Assembly: GCA_026874595.1 (NCBI GenBank)
Contig: CM049314.1
Location: forward strand, 39,862,045 to 39,926,044
Source: Sipunculus nudus
Taxonomy: Eukaryota > Annelida > Sipuncula > Golfingiida > Sipunculidae
Length of the DNA: 64,000 bases
Direction of reading: 5' to 3'
The stretch's first letter is position 1, and every line of letters starts with the position of its first letter. The position numbers were made by a program, and so were the translations under genes. The notes below the pieces were generated by a model. It worked only from the letters and a program-made list of their open reading frames with translations. It searched no databases and had not been told where the DNA came from. Shown here piece by piece: positions 37,912-51,028 of the stretch.

Positions 37912-38500
37912 TTGCTTTGGCATTTTCGCTAAGAAAATGCATACATAATATACACAAACGTGGCTTTTCTATATTCATGAACACGCTGAATACTAAATTG
38001 GCTAGGAACCATACTACTACTACGATGCCACCTGCTATGCTGTTACTCGACCCGAACACCCATACCCCCCTATTATGACATAAAGGCTATTTTATAGTAG
38101 TGCACAGGCCCGCATGCCAGTGGGGTGAAAGCTATAGTTTAAACTACTTCCCCTATACGGAGGTAGGTCAACCCATACACCCTTATTGATAAATATAACT
38201 TCCAACGTTGGACTATACCGTGTAATATATGGCATTTTGTCACATAGAGGGAAAAGAGTCTCACTTGTATAGAAAGGCCACTCATCTGAAGTACTCATCA
38301 GTCAATAACTTGAATGACGGTATAATAACTCCTTTCAGGTTTTTTTTTTTTGCTTTGTCATTTTCGCTAAGAAAATACATACATAATATATTCAAACGTG
38401 GCTTTTCTATAATCATGGACATGGTGAATAGTTAATAGGCTAGGATCCCATACTACCACAACGATTCCACCTGCTATGGTATTACTCGACCCGAGCACTG
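37912..38500 (+). repeat. Direct repeat R5, two copies around R4 copy 2
   Basis: About 37912-38055 and 38349-38500 share tttcgctaagaaaat, acgtggcttttctata and gttactcgacccga-type blocks in the same order. R4 and R5 together form a tandemly duplicated composite. Confidence 0.75.
38073..38340 (+). repeat. Direct repeat R4, copy 2
   Basis: Partner of 36669-36940, with about one difference per 12-15 bases. Confidence 0.85.
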
Positions 38501-39535
38501 GGTGACCCCCAGCCCATCTACCCCGACCCCACCCGACTGAATTTCCCTACTTTCTCACAACACAATGACCCTGTTCGGCAAACCGATTCTCCGAACAAAA
38601 AGAAATACAAAAAGACAGCTAAAACCAAGAGTAGATGGGATGCTGTAATTAAACAAAACAGGGCAAACATGCCCGCATGACGCGATTCACGTCGTGACAA
38701 TCCATATTTGTTTGCAGTTAGTAAGTTTCTTCGAGGCAACAATACAGCTTGCAAACCATATCGCGAACCGTATCAACATAGCGTATAGATACTTAACCCA
38801 AGCAAATTCAACCTAACAGTCCAACAACCGGTCACCACAGGCAGACCAATACATGGCTCATGATGTTAGGATAATTACCAACAGGGGATTATATAGGATA
38901 GACCAAAAATTTGGCTCAAAATTGAACATATTTCTTTCCATTCTTTGCACTCACAGTTTTCGTATGATCTCGTGGCTTCGTGTGGCGCGTACATGACCCA
39001 GCCACGAACATGGTTAGCCGTCTTCAGCAAAGAAAAGGATACCACCTTCAACGGCATTTTTATCCCTACATATGGAGGTAAGCGGTGTTGGGGCACGATA
39101 CCTTGGTATTATATGGAAAAGGAAGCGTTGTATTCCGTTTCCCGGAATAAAATGGACTTTGGGACACCGTCGTATATGTATCTTATTTATAAGCCAACCG
39201 CACCGTATGAGCCATATTTAATGCTTTTTTCCTCAGCCTTTGTGTATCATGGTCCAAGAAGAAAGGCATGCACTGCTCATTGAAACCATGACACCAGCAA
39301 TGAGAACGTGTTTGTAGCGACATGACTTTGTCATATCATAACTGATCTTTGTCTAAATGAAATGAGATAGCGAGTGTATTATGGGTTTTCTCCTTTGATA
39401 CAGATACAGTCCTAGCAGCCCTAATAATCCAACCGAAGTGCCGGTTACGGGTGCGAAATAAAATATTCTGTACGCTATGTTTGACAACTGGTAATCGTAA
39501 ATTTTTACGCATTAACAAGGGCTATCATAATCAGT
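38501..39535. other. Mostly non-coding; one unrecognised 112-codon frame
   Basis: The plus-strand frame at 38945-39283 contains MTQPRTWLAVFSKEKDTTFN and is balanced in composition. No domain, splice site or homologue was recognised, so it is left as a possible coding relic. Confidence 0.25.
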
Positions 39536-39539
39536 GAGG

Positions 39540-39990
39540 TAGTACTCGAGGCCGGTCTTGGTCTCCATTCCGGACTCGAGTCCACATTTTAGCGACTCGG
39601 ACATAGGCATGTACTCGGACTCGGAGTTAAGCACTTGAGAAAGCATGCCCAGTCTATCTCGGAAAAATAAAAAGTAAACATATACTATAAACATTCAATA
39701 CATGCTTGTGCGAAGTACCAACATGTATGAAAATTACAAAGTGACACTTTTTTATATACCAAGCTTTCGTTCTGCATCGGTGGTAATTAATCATTAAAGT
39801 AATGTGTAAACTTACTTAAAATGTAAACGATAAACTTACATTTTCATTTTAAATTACCTTTAAAAATATTTGTATTTTAGTCGGGTTCCAAATGACTCGG
39901 ATACGAAGAAGGTGGACTTGGACTTGAACCTAAACGACTCGGACTTGGTTTGAACTCGAGAGGTCTGAACTCGGACTTGCACTCTAAAAC
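39540..39990. repeat. ACTCGG-rich dispersed repeat
   Basis: Clusters of gactcgga and cttggactt words occur at about 39565-39635 and 39890-39980 around an AT-rich centre. No coding content. Confidence 0.45.
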
Positions 39991-40317
39991 GGGTGGTGCG
40001 GCCTCGACTACATCAATGATCATAATTGTAACCTTAACACCATTGTCAATTTACAATTTTACAGTCCACAGGATCCACCGATACCAAATAGCCACCGATT
40101 TGCGGAGTTTCCTAACATATCCCAGTCCCTTAGATGCGCCAATAATCGCTTAACAGAGTTATTAAGTCGGCGTGTGATTATACTCATTATGTCAAGATAT
40201 CACTCCTTTCTCACCTTCCGGTCCTGATATAAGGATTCACTGTATGGTCTTGGGAAAAATGGTTGTTTTTTTTTTTAAAATAGGCTGGTTCTATCAGCCC
40301 GTAATTTCATATCATAA

Positions 40318-42421
40318 TTTACATTAGCTATATAGGGACCACAACAAGTGGTTTTCATTGGTCATGAAGGGCGATGGTCATGAAGCACATTAGCTTAAAA
40401 GTTGCCCGCAACCGAAAATATACTGAGGTAAAAATCATCAAAGAAATGACAGCTGAAGAATTTTTGTCTGTTGAAGCCTCGAATAAAAAGTTTCAGATGG
40501 TACTTTTCATGAATAGCTTGTCGGGAGTAAACTGTCCGGGGGTAGTTGTCCTGTTGCCGAGAATTATCTTAAATCTTAATCAAATGTAGGAGTGACAGAC
40601 TCTGCCATCTTGGATGAGGTGATCAAGTTTAAACTACCGGTGCATTACACTGCAGTTGAACTAAATGTCGACCATAAGAAGCACTTAAGCTTAAACGGAG
40701 CCCGCTACCGAAAATATGTTGAGATAAAAATCATCAAAGAAATGACATATGAAGAATTTTTGTCTGTTGAAGCCTCGAATAAAAAGTTTCAGATGGTGTT
40801 TTTTTCATAAATAGGTTGTATTACTTTTGTCATCGCGCAGGAAAGCTGTTGGAAGATTTTTTTTCTAAAAGGACAAAGAAAATGATATTCATACCAATGA
40901 AAAGGGTAAGACATACATACAGGTATGACTCTGTAATTTTTATCCTCGTATGATCGTCCTTTCAATTGTTTATTATATTGTCGTTATAATTCGCGTAATA
41001 TTTTCGTTTGTTCAAAGGACTGTTTGAAATGCATAAGCGAGAGCATCCAACAGCTTATTACGCAAGTAATTTTGAAATTGCACTAGAGCAGATACTTTGA
41101 ACGGACATAAATCATTTACCAGATGGATATTGCTAAAGGTTATTACGGTATGACACCAAGAGAGGTGACGTTTTAGGGCAGACCTTCTCTTCCTAATTGT
41201 TTTTGTTTTGAAATTTCTCAGGAATTAGTTGTCCCTTATCTCTTCACAAACGTTATTTCGATGAATTGAATTATAAATTATTAATTAGGGCCTCGCTTGA
41301 ATTAACTGATGCCCTATATGAATCACCCTCTCCGTCCGTCCTAAAATTAGTTTCCGGATGATACGTGAACATTGATATATAGAATTCAAACAACATATAT
41401 GGCCAACCACTCAAGCATGAACCCTGTAAATGTTTGGGTAGTGAAGTCAACGGTCATGGTCACAGGGCCCACATCTTTATAAAGATTATGGATGCATTTT
41501 AAGCCAAACATTTCATCCCAGACTTTCCATCTTTTGTATATAGTTCCTATGCTTATAGGGAACGAATCCTATTGATCTTGGGGTGCAATGTTCAAAAGTC
41601 AAGGTCACAGGAGCCATCTGTCCACACATTTGTTTGCGTGCGGTAACTCCAATATGAATTAACAAATGGATTTCAAACTTTATTTATTTATGACCCACCA
41701 CTAATGTAAGAATCCTTTTGAGTTCCGGGGTTACGAGGTCACATAACGTAAATCTTTAAAATATTGTGGAGGCATTGTTAGCATTTCATCTTAAACCTGT
41801 CATCTTTCATATTTGGACTATCTAACAACAGAGGGAAGGCCATATTGATTTCAACATCTCAAGTTCAAAGGTCAAGGTCACAAGAGAAGCCAACTAATTT
41901 ATATGTTGAAAAAGCTCACGGCTTAAAACATCAGATGTCATGAAGCCCCTGTTGCTTGGGACGCTCTACTCCAAAATTTTCATACTCAACTATCACTGAT
42001 TCAAACTGAAACGTTTTTGTTCGGTTGTTTAAATACCGTGCTTGGTCAGTTTTCTCTGTCTCATCATGTAATTAGACACTTTTGTAACATTTTTGCAAGC
42101 CTTGCTCAGCCCGCAATGGACGTTTGTGTACCATTTCCCGGGGGGGGGGGGGGGGGGGCTTCCTGACGTAAATATTTTCAGGGCCATATATTTGAATGCA
42201 AAATTGAATGTTTAATGTTCGACTTCGTCACCCATATGCCTAATTTCCTTGGGAGATCAGAGCATGAATTGGTGAACGAAGTCCTAGATGAATTAAAAAA
42301 TGGGGTGGTGGAACAAGACAAGAAACTCACATATCAAGTTATAGTTATGGTGCACATGGTCACTAAAAATTATAGGTTATCGCGAATATACACCAGTCTT
42401 ACTATAAGGGCATTTAATTGA
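40318..42421 (+). pseudogene. HNMT-like: Decayed HNMT-like copy with tandemly duplicated exon 2
   Basis: Seen: two partial exon-2 copies lie 296 bp apart. The first (about 40374-40550) reads VARNRKYTEVKIIKEMTAEE. The second (about 40590-40910) begins after a tgtag acceptor and reads SAILDEVIKF, then LPVHYTAVEL. They share an identical stretch of about 44 bp coding FLSVEASNKKFQM. The second breaks at a T-run near 40798-40806 and resumes in another frame as RLYYFCHRAGKLLEDF. An exon-3 relic at about 41016-41130 reads YYASNFEIALEQIL and then an in-frame TGA. Exon 4 starts near 42182 (ttttcag) and reads FDFVTHMPNF, but its junction is out of phase by one base. No exon 1 was found upstream. Inference: non-functional, since it has frameshifts in exons 2 and 4, a stop in exon 3 and no exon 1. 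The intron before exon 4 holds a repeat of about 140-bp period. Confidence 0.75.
41440..41890 (+). repeat. Repeat of about 140-bp period carrying AAGGTCAC
   Basis: Four ggtcaca-type blocks near 41457, 41604, 41738 and 41877 are followed by similar text (catctt, atttcatc, tttgtata/tttggacta). It lies in the intron before the exon-4 relic of the HNMT-like pseudogene. Confidence 0.5.
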
Positions 42422-44386
42422 CGTTGTCAAGGAGTAAGAAGAATATGGGCACTTTAACAAATTATAAATCAGTGATCTCTTCAGACCAGCAGCTCAATAA
42501 AGAACTTCTGTGGTTGATGAATCGGCGGTGACATTTATTTCCTTGTCTTTCAAGTGTGCACATCCAATATTTTGATTTGATTAAAAAACATAAGGGACAA
42601 ATAACTCATAAAAAATCTGCTTTTAAATCGAATCACCATGTTATATACCGCTAAGGAAGAAGAGCAGTGTGCCCTTTTCTGTTAATAAATACCTTTCAGT
42701 TATGTGGTTTATTACTTAAAAATATGGCCAATGGGAAACACACGCACACACATTTAAGCATGTATATGCACACACTCATACTGACATGCCCTTGAAGTGT
42801 TAAATTAATATGTTGTATACATAGCGCCAGTACTTCCCGGAATGTTAGTAGAGATCAAACAATATATGTAGCAATTGAAATTATTGAAAGTCATTATCAG
42901 CGTAACTATACTTTGTTAATTATAAAAATGATTTTAACTATTTAATCTAATATCTGATTATTCTTTATTCATGAAAGTTATTTATATTTTCTTTTATATC
43001 TTAATTTCGGCCTGCAACGACCATCAATACAAAATGTACGATCTGAAACCTATATACCAGTCACAATAACAATATTTCTGGCAAATTTTAATGTGATTGT
43101 CACATCTGTTCCTAACATATATGTCAAATACTCTCTATCTTAAGTGCATTTTACCGTAACGCTCCAGCTACCAGCCATGCGGATAGACTCATACTTGTCA
43201 CAACGAACGTGAGAGCAACATTAGTTATCATCATCTGATTAAAGCTTTGAGGAAAGGTGTTTTTTATATGTTAATGCATGGTATATCGTTTGCCACCAGG
43301 CCTTCTGTTTGCATCCCTGATTGAGCATTAAAGGCTAAATTTTATATGTTGAAGACTGCTTTATGTTTGATTATGTGCATTTATAATATAAGTGTTTTGT
43401 TTGTGAGGGTTTGGAATTCTTGATATTCGCGAAGGGGAAATTATCATGAATAAGACGCCACTTCCTCACAGGTGAACATTAATTCATTCTAGATTCAATG
43501 GCGCTTACGTATATTGTGCCGGTAGGGCCAATATCAGCAGACGTTTCATGTTACCGGTAATTCATAGGTAATTAAGCTGAACTTGCAATTACTCAGATTG
43601 ATTCATATAGAAAACTGACAAAATAATGGTGATGCACATTCTCTTAGTTACTGTATAGTATATCGCGACAATACAAACCTCGCGAAACACTGAAGAAATG
43701 GAAATCTCGAAAATCTAGCCTTGCGAAAATTAAGATGAAGCCAGCCACAGTATCCCTTCAATGACTCTCCGTTTGCCAGTATGGTTGTTGGCTTAGGCCA
43801 CTGGTTTAATCTGGAGTTGAATATAGGGTTTCAAATAACCTTTGACTGTGTGCAAACTATCTGTAACCACGACCGTTAATATTATTTCTCTATCATCTCT
43901 CGGCATCTTTTATCGATCATGTTGCAAGAAATAAAGTACACATTTGTTAAAATGCCATAGCATATACACAGGATTTCACGAATCCAGTTAATCTGTTATT
44001 TACTGCAGCACACTTTCACAAGTGTGCATTCTCCACATAGGAAAAAGATACATTTTTGTTTGTATCCACGCTTACATTCACTGCTGAGTATGAGTAAAAT
44101 CACGCAGATTTTACAGCGTGTTTTAAAGGAATTAATACAAAATCAATACGTTCGTGTAACCTTTTAACTGGTTATGACAAACTTGAATATCTATTCAGTT
44201 AATCTTAGGCATTTATTATTTTGTACACGCAAATTAATTTGAACCAAGACGCCTCAGCTACAGTAACCTTAAACCCTATATAGATGGCTTATAAAAAGAC
44301 AAATTTGAAATTTGAACCTGAATTTTATATTAATCATAAATCTTAATAATCCTTATGAAAAAAATATCCGACAGCCATAGCTGTAA
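42422..44386. other. Non-coding, nothing recognised
   Basis: AT-rich and without exon-like frames on either strand. Confidence 0.4.
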
Positions 44387-46705
44387 ACCTCCGCCAAGGC
44401 CGCTCATTACCCCCTATTGGCTTTGTCAGAAATGCAGCATTTTTCCTTGCAACAATTTGTGGATCCAGATGGTGATCCAGGATCCAGGATCCAGGATACG
44501 TGTGCCACCTGGCGGTAGATCAATAAAAAATCAGCTTATTGCAAGGGAGATCCGGATCACCCAAAAATATGATCTGTTGTTTCTCATATAAATTCCCAGC
44601 AATCGTAAAAATTTCATAAAAATACGTTAAAATTTGAATGTCATGTTGCTAATTATAGTGTATAGGTTTCAGTTGAAATGATACCCAGCGCATCTTAATA
44701 CGAACGCAATTGATTTTGATCATTGAAATGTGAATGCAAATCCAAAAGCAAATGCACATGCGATATATTTATCGAATGCAAACACAAATGCGATAAAAAG
44801 TAACAAATGCAAATACAATGGCCATAAATTTATTAACTGCATTTGAACCCTGTTTGGTTATATTAAACCCAACATGACAGCTAGTTATTTGATTTGTTAA
44901 CAAATTTATTAGCGAAAAATTGGATATACTGTTTAAACTATGACGTGAATGTAACCACAAGAATAAATAAAATATGTACAATAATTTGATACATTTTACA
45001 AAGTAATAAGGCAGAAATACAAACTTTCATTTAAATATTCAAATATCGTGACTCTCATTACCATGTTAGAATTGAATTAAAAAAAGTGAGTGATGAAAGT
45101 TACATTTATAACTGTTTACAAATCATATATACATAAACAGAGACAGTTTTCTGTTGATTTGAAAGTTGTTTTACTGATATGGGGAGTTTTGTTTGTAGAA
45201 AATTATATTTGTATTTTCTTTATTAAAAATGCTTTATTTGGTCTTCTCTGGTGCTCAGTATAAAAGGTGGCAAATATCTTCATAGGGTGGGTGAGCATCT
45301 CTATCATAACCTCTCTTAGAAGCCCTTTCCACTGTGCTGAAAAACACCACAAAGAACTTCCTGTGTGGAATTCTGGTTACGAGCATGCTGCCTAGTTTGC
45401 TTTACTTAAAAAGCCTCATGAATGCAAACCTGGCAGTTACCGTTTAACTAGTTAATACTTTAACATTGACGATAGCTTTGCAGTATGGCGTACACTCTTT
45501 GGGTGTACCAAATTAAATAATCTAAAAGAATGAATAAGGAAAATGTGGGATTTATGAAATAAATTCTGAAAATATAGGAGAACAAAGAACGCTTAAACAT
45601 GTATAGGATTTATGTGATTTACAGGAAAAAACCGACAAGAACAACGACTAAAGAATTGTATTAATTTTAAAATCTAAAACCTAGTACTAGATCTAGTAAT
45701 GCATGCATTTGCTTTTAATACAAGAGCGAATGCAAACACAGAGTTATAGCTATGCATTAGAATTCAAAAACATAATTATTCAGTTAAATGCATATGCAAA
45801 TGCAGAATTCGTAGCGCATCTGCATTTAAAATGCTAATGTAAACACCTGTGCAACTGAACCCAAACAAGATTGTGAAAAGGTGTGCTCGCTTTAGCAATA
45901 TTAATCATAGTACCCTGATTGGTCGTATGTTAACTAAAATATATTTAGTTAGCCCTTTAATGGACGGGAATGTGTTGCAGTGCTTTAAATAAATTAAAAA
46001 TGCTAATGTAAACACCTGTGCAACTGAACCCAAACATGATTGTGAAAAGGTGTGCTCGCTTTAGCAATGTTAATCATAATACCCTGATTGGTGGTATGTT
46101 AACTAAAGTTTATTTAGTTAGCCCTTTAATGGACGGGAATGTGTTGCAGTGCTTTAAATAAATTATTTATAGGTAATTTATCTTGTTTAACATATAATTA
46201 AATCTTTACTCTCAATCATACGAATAAGATTATTGTCATTTTTGACACAACTGTTCACAGGTAAAATCATCTTCATGAGATGGAAAAAGTGGGCATTTTT
46301 CAGTTTTGAAAGGATAGTTACCTGCGACATATCTGCAACAAAGTTTGTTCATTTTCGGTCACAGGTATGGATTCTTTATTACTTAAAGAGGCCCCATCGA
46401 GGGGCCATCATGTCCTGTACTCACAAAACGTTTAAGATCCATGGGGAGATAATATCTACCTGTCCTAGTTGTATAAAAACTGTAAAATGGCCGAATAATG
46501 CGTGGTCTAAAATGCCTGTTTTGTTCTTCACGGCTTATTGTTATTTTCCCAAGCATATACTAAACCCTTTTGAAAATGACGAAATAGCCGTTCAAAATGG
46601 CGAAGTTTATGGTTAACGGCAATAATACTGTCTAACACCCGGTTCCGTTTTTAGCATACAAGTTTCATGACAAATATGTCAGATACATGGTTTTCTGGCG
46701 GAGGT
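44387..46705. mobile_element. Candidate non-autonomous element with ACCTCCGCCA ends
   Basis: ACCTCCGCCA at 44387-44396 is mirrored by TGGCGGAGGT at 46696-46705. Near the left end, ggatccag-type words repeat about five times (44461-44497). A 169-bp tandem duplication lies inside. A frame at 46233-46616 has no recognised domain. The pairing of the two ends is inference. Confidence 0.4.
45827..46164. repeat. 169-bp tandem duplication
   Basis: Units 45827-45995 and 45996-46164 are nearly identical (atgctaatgtaaacacctgt at 45831 and 46000). Confidence 0.9.
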
Positions 46706-47613
46706 AGATTAAATAAGTTACCTTTGATAGGTATGTTTAATTCTCATTACAAGTAGAGAATGATCCTTTAATTGAATAAGAAAATGTCAATATATTAAAT
46801 TGCCTGAACATGATATATTTAACATCAATTATTGTTCATAAAATGTAATTTTCTGTAAGGTAACCCTTATTCGTGTCTTAGATATAGTCCTTTCCTGTTG
46901 TCCATATGCTTACTGTGGGCAAGTGGATGTGGGGGAACTTGAATCTCTTATAATTAAATCATAATGCATGATTGGGCATTCCTGAATGGCACAATATAGG
47001 CACGACAGGGATAACCAGTGTGGAGTATTCGGTAGAGATGACTACAAGACGCGAAGGCCGGGCGCAGAATAGAAGAAATAACTGTCTGTTTTAACTGAAT
47101 ACATTGCAAAGGCTCTCACTGAAACCTGTAGCATGAAATACCCAGGGTCCCATTTACCATGTGAATAAGTATGTGTTCAGTGGGACTCTTTGGCCCATTG
47201 GTATTATTTTAAATGATTATGTCCGTCATATCATGAAATCGTACTTAATAGTATATTCGAAGGAGCTTAAGTTACTGTAACAGTACATAGATAAATGTCA
47301 CTCATATGAATCTCCACGGTTTTCATTTATTTTGGACCGAATTACATTCAGATGCTAAGTCATCGGTCTCTTGGTTTTGTACCAACTGTATACTACTGTA
47401 GATTCAGATATTATGGTAGTCTTACATATTTTTATTTTTTAAACACATACTGATGGGTGTTTGCACTTGTAGTAAGACAAAATATTTATAAATATGTGTA
47501 TATATTTCTATATAACTTTAAGTATTGGTGGCTCAAGTGAGTTATATAGATATCATACCTGTACCGCAGAAGCCTGGTGACCAACGGTTGGCAGTATCAT
47601 CTATGTTTTGCAG
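46706..47613. other. Upstream region of the intact HNMT-like gene
   Basis: No coding frame. An untranslated leader exon is expected here or further upstream but could not be placed. Confidence 0.35.
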
Positions 47614-47658
47614 CTGGGTGACATTACTGGTAGATTATTTGTCCGTCCGACTTGGAAA

Positions 47659-49385
47659 ATGGATATGTCCATACATTATGTAAAATGCCTCGAGGCAGTC
47701 AACAAGAATAGCAATTATATGGAGGAGAGTCTGAGATGGATTAGACAAAAAATACCGGGAATTGTGGAGAATATCTTAGATGCGTCAGCCATTCCTGAGG
47801 GAGAAAAACTTCGAATAATATCGATTGGCCCAGGCGAAGGTTTGTTCTTTTAAGGGTGATTATTTTCAATTTTATATATCGAATAATCTTTATCCGTGTT
47901 CTAATGCATTACGTTCTAGTATATGAGTAAACGTGTGCCATTGACTGAGACGAAAATCTGCCTGAAGTTTTTGATAATGTTACATTACTTCTCATGTCAT
48001 AACACCTGAACAATTATACGACAATTTGTTTTTATACTTGCTTAAACTATAAACAGTTTTCTTTCAGGAACCTACGCTATCTGTTCTATTAATATTTAAT
48101 ATATGTCATATACAGCCAGCCTTTCAGTGATCTTCTTTGTGTGATACTTGCCCATAAAATTACCCTTAAGCTAATAAAACATGTTACCAAACAAAGACTG
48201 AGCGAAACGTGCATAGGTCAGGAAAATTATATTGCCAATTTCTTTTCCCAAATACAATATCCCATTATTGAAACATATTGATAATATGAAATAAACACTA
48301 TCTTCAATATCGGACTTGCAGGATGGCCAGATGCCGCCATCTTAGATGAGATTATCAAGTTGAAAAAACCGGTCCTTTACACTGCAGTGGATCCTAATGT
48401 CGAAATTATGAAGAAATTTCGAATGAACGTGGCTAGCAACTCAAAATATGCCGAGGTAGAATTCGACCTCATGGAAATGGGAGTTGAAGAATTTCTGTCC
48501 AGAGATGGCGGCAAGCAATTGTTTCACTTAATAGTCATGATTCATAGCTCGTATTATTTCTTCGGGCGAGTGAGAGAGGTTTTGGAAGATTTCCATAAAT
48601 TGACAGAGAAATATGGGTGCATTATGGCCATAACCATCGAAAAGGGTACAACATTAAACAATATGATTCTACAATGTGTATGTAAATTCTCAGCGACAGA
48701 GTGAGGTGTTAATCACAAGTTAAAATTATTGATGTTGTTGAACCAAATATCCGATAAATCTCATAAATTTATTCTTAAGTTATAGCTATTTTAATTATCG
48801 GGAAAATTTAAGAAGTTAGCTTAAACAGTGGTTAAATTATAAATTAACATTCTTGAATGGGGAACATATCCTCTCTTTATAATTTTTATCAGACAGTATT
48901 TGCAGAAAATACGATGGGAAGCTTCCAATAGCCGATAAAGCTTTTGCGCAGGACATTGACGTTGCATTGGAGCGTGGAAACCTTTCCTTTCAAAAAAACA
49001 ATGGCAAATACTATGTGGACATAGGTAAGAATATTGATGGCAAAATATTTGATGAACACGATTCATATTGCCTAAATGAGCTTTCAGATAATTGATATAT
49101 AATCAATAAACACATTCATCAATAATTGATAAACACATTTGTGTGTATATTTACATTGTGTATTAGCGTATATCATTCCTTTTGATTTAAGGACCAATGT
49201 TTGATTGCTGTGCAGAAGGGAATTTGTTGCTCGACTTTTTCACTCAAGTGCAAAATTTCCGGGAAGTATCAGAACCAGAATTTGTGAAGGAGTTTCTTGA
49301 AGATTTCAAACTTGCGGCTATCGAAGAAGGAGACAAGCTCATATATTCATTTCCAACAATAATACACGTGATCCACAAACACTAA
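47659..49385 (+). CDS. HNMT-like: Intact four-exon HNMT-like SAM-dependent methyltransferase (276 aa)
   Basis: Seen: four coding exons join in frame with GT/AG borders: 47659-47839, 48322-48645, 48893-49024 and 49192-49385 (stop included). All three introns are phase 1. Exon 1 extends upstream to an acceptor at 47613 (ttttgcag), so an untranslated leader exon probably lies further 5'. The ATG at 47659 was chosen because its distance to the exon-1 donor (181 nt) equals that of the paralogue at 54945. Residues 55-61 read SIGPGEG, the glycine-rich SAM motif I. D84-P85 follows strand 2, matching the acidic SAM-ribose contact of the family. The C-terminal exon has the LLLDFFTQVQNF block typical of histamine N-methyltransferase. 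Length is close to human HNMT (292 aa). Known: HNMT is a cytosolic monomer that methylates histamine. Inference: an active small-molecule methyltransferase whose substrate may not be histamine, because the positions equivalent to human Glu28, Gln143 and Asn283 read Y20, H135 and F266 in an unaided alignment. Confidence 0.85.
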
Positions 49386-50794
49386 AGTAAGATCAACAAT
49401 TGTGTTGGACCCTGGAAGGATCAGTTTGCATGTTCTATTAGCTGTCCTATCTTAAGAATATATTTAAACTATATAGGAGATAAAGACGCGCAGCTTTTTA
49501 CTTGCAAAATTGATTTATTATTGTTTGTCTTTTTTATCTGAAGCATTTAGTAAAAAAAATTTAACAAGGAACCTATCATGATAAACTAGTCCATAGAAAC
49601 TGTAAGTACTTAACCAACCATTTGATTTATAACTGTATGCATGTTTCATTTTTTTCTAAGTGTGGGCAATTTTCTTTATCACTCATGTTACCGTTCATAT
49701 GAAGTCTTACGTATCCATACAGGACAGCTTCAAATAGACGATTATGGGGGGGGGGGGGGGGCATAATTTTGACATTTAGCTGGAGCAGAACACCTTTGCC
49801 GATTTATAAGATATATATGGTTAGTAAGTGAAGTAGAAAAGAGAAAGTATCACTCGACATCATATCCTTTATGCTTCATATATATATATAATAAATATAA
49901 GTTGGAAAGAAAAAAAAATCAGACAAAGCGTCAGAGCATGAATTGATTTCTTATTTGAATAAAACAAGTTACGGACGGGGCTGCCTTAGGTTTAACGTGG
50001 TAAAGTAGAGATTGTTTAGTTTTTGATGTCGCACTCATATTTTCAGCACACAGTCACACAAAAAGCAGAAGGCAGTGGTTAAGCAACAAGGAGTATATAT
50101 TAATAAAAGTACAAAATTCAAAATCACCTTCCAGGTTTCAAGCCTGTGACACCTCATGCTAAATCAAATACATTGGATGCACACTAAATTAAACTTTTAA
50201 AAACACAGGGTCCGGTAACATAGTCTCTAGACCCCCTGAACTGGCAATACTATACCCTTGCTGGCAGCACTTTTGGACACTGGCTGGCAGCAACTCTCTG
50301 GAAACCGGCTGGCAGCAGCACTTGTCTCAAACGGGCAGGCTGGACTCTTTACTCTGCAGGCTGCACAGACTGTGTGTCCCAAATAAGTATAGAACTCTCC
50401 TTTAATACACCTCTACTCTGAAGGCTCATTTATATTCATAAGTCTCATATAAAGCTTCAACGTGTTTTTTTCTACTTTGGCCCATCTTTATTCATGAGCA
50501 TGCTGAATACAAATAAGGCTGGGGGAAAAACACGTAGTACAATGGCCTACCTCGTAACCGGTAACCGCTATTGTTTAATAACTTATGTACTATGACCAGC
50601 GACCCTGGCCTACTCTCAACACATAATAATATACAGGTAACGCGGCACAGCTTACTGAGGGATAAATTTAACAAAACGACACGATCCATTTCGTGACAGA
50701 GTATATAGAGACATTTGAAATTAGACAATTTGTATAATTAACTGTCGACCCTTACACAATTGTACATGGAACATATTGTTTAGTGATTAAAAAC
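49386..50794. other. Downstream of the intact HNMT-like gene, non-coding
   Basis: Contains a G-run at 49746-49761 and a ctggcagca-rich stretch at 50260-50315. No gene recognised. Confidence 0.4.
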
Positions 50795-51028
50795 ACTGGA
50801 CAGCTGAGTGGTAAAACGCTCGGCCTTCTCCGCTGGCGACCCTGGTTCGATTCCCGGCGTGGCTATGAGAATTGGTGGTAGTTGCCCGTCCAAGGTCGGT
50901 GGTTTTCTCCGGGTACTCCGGTTTCCTCCACCCTTACCTACTACCGAGCGCCAACATCCGAGCCATGGAGAGTGCGTTGTATTAGTTATTATAACTAGTT
51001 GTACAATCCATGTAAAATAAATAAAGTT
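50795..51028 (+). mobile_element. tRNA-derived SINE, family S1, copy 2
   Basis: The head (50797-50870) has an A-box-like agctgagtggtaaaacgc and a B box ggttcgattcc at about 50842. The body contains gtagttgcccgtccaaggtc and ttctccgggtactccggttt, and the tail is A-rich (aataaataaag). The 70-codon frame here is a by-product. Confidence 0.75.

Noticed and set aside
36689-38298. Pair of similar 68-codon minus-strand proteins
   Set aside because: Similarity is explained by the 270-bp direct repeat; no start context, domain or extension into flanking sequence supports a gene.
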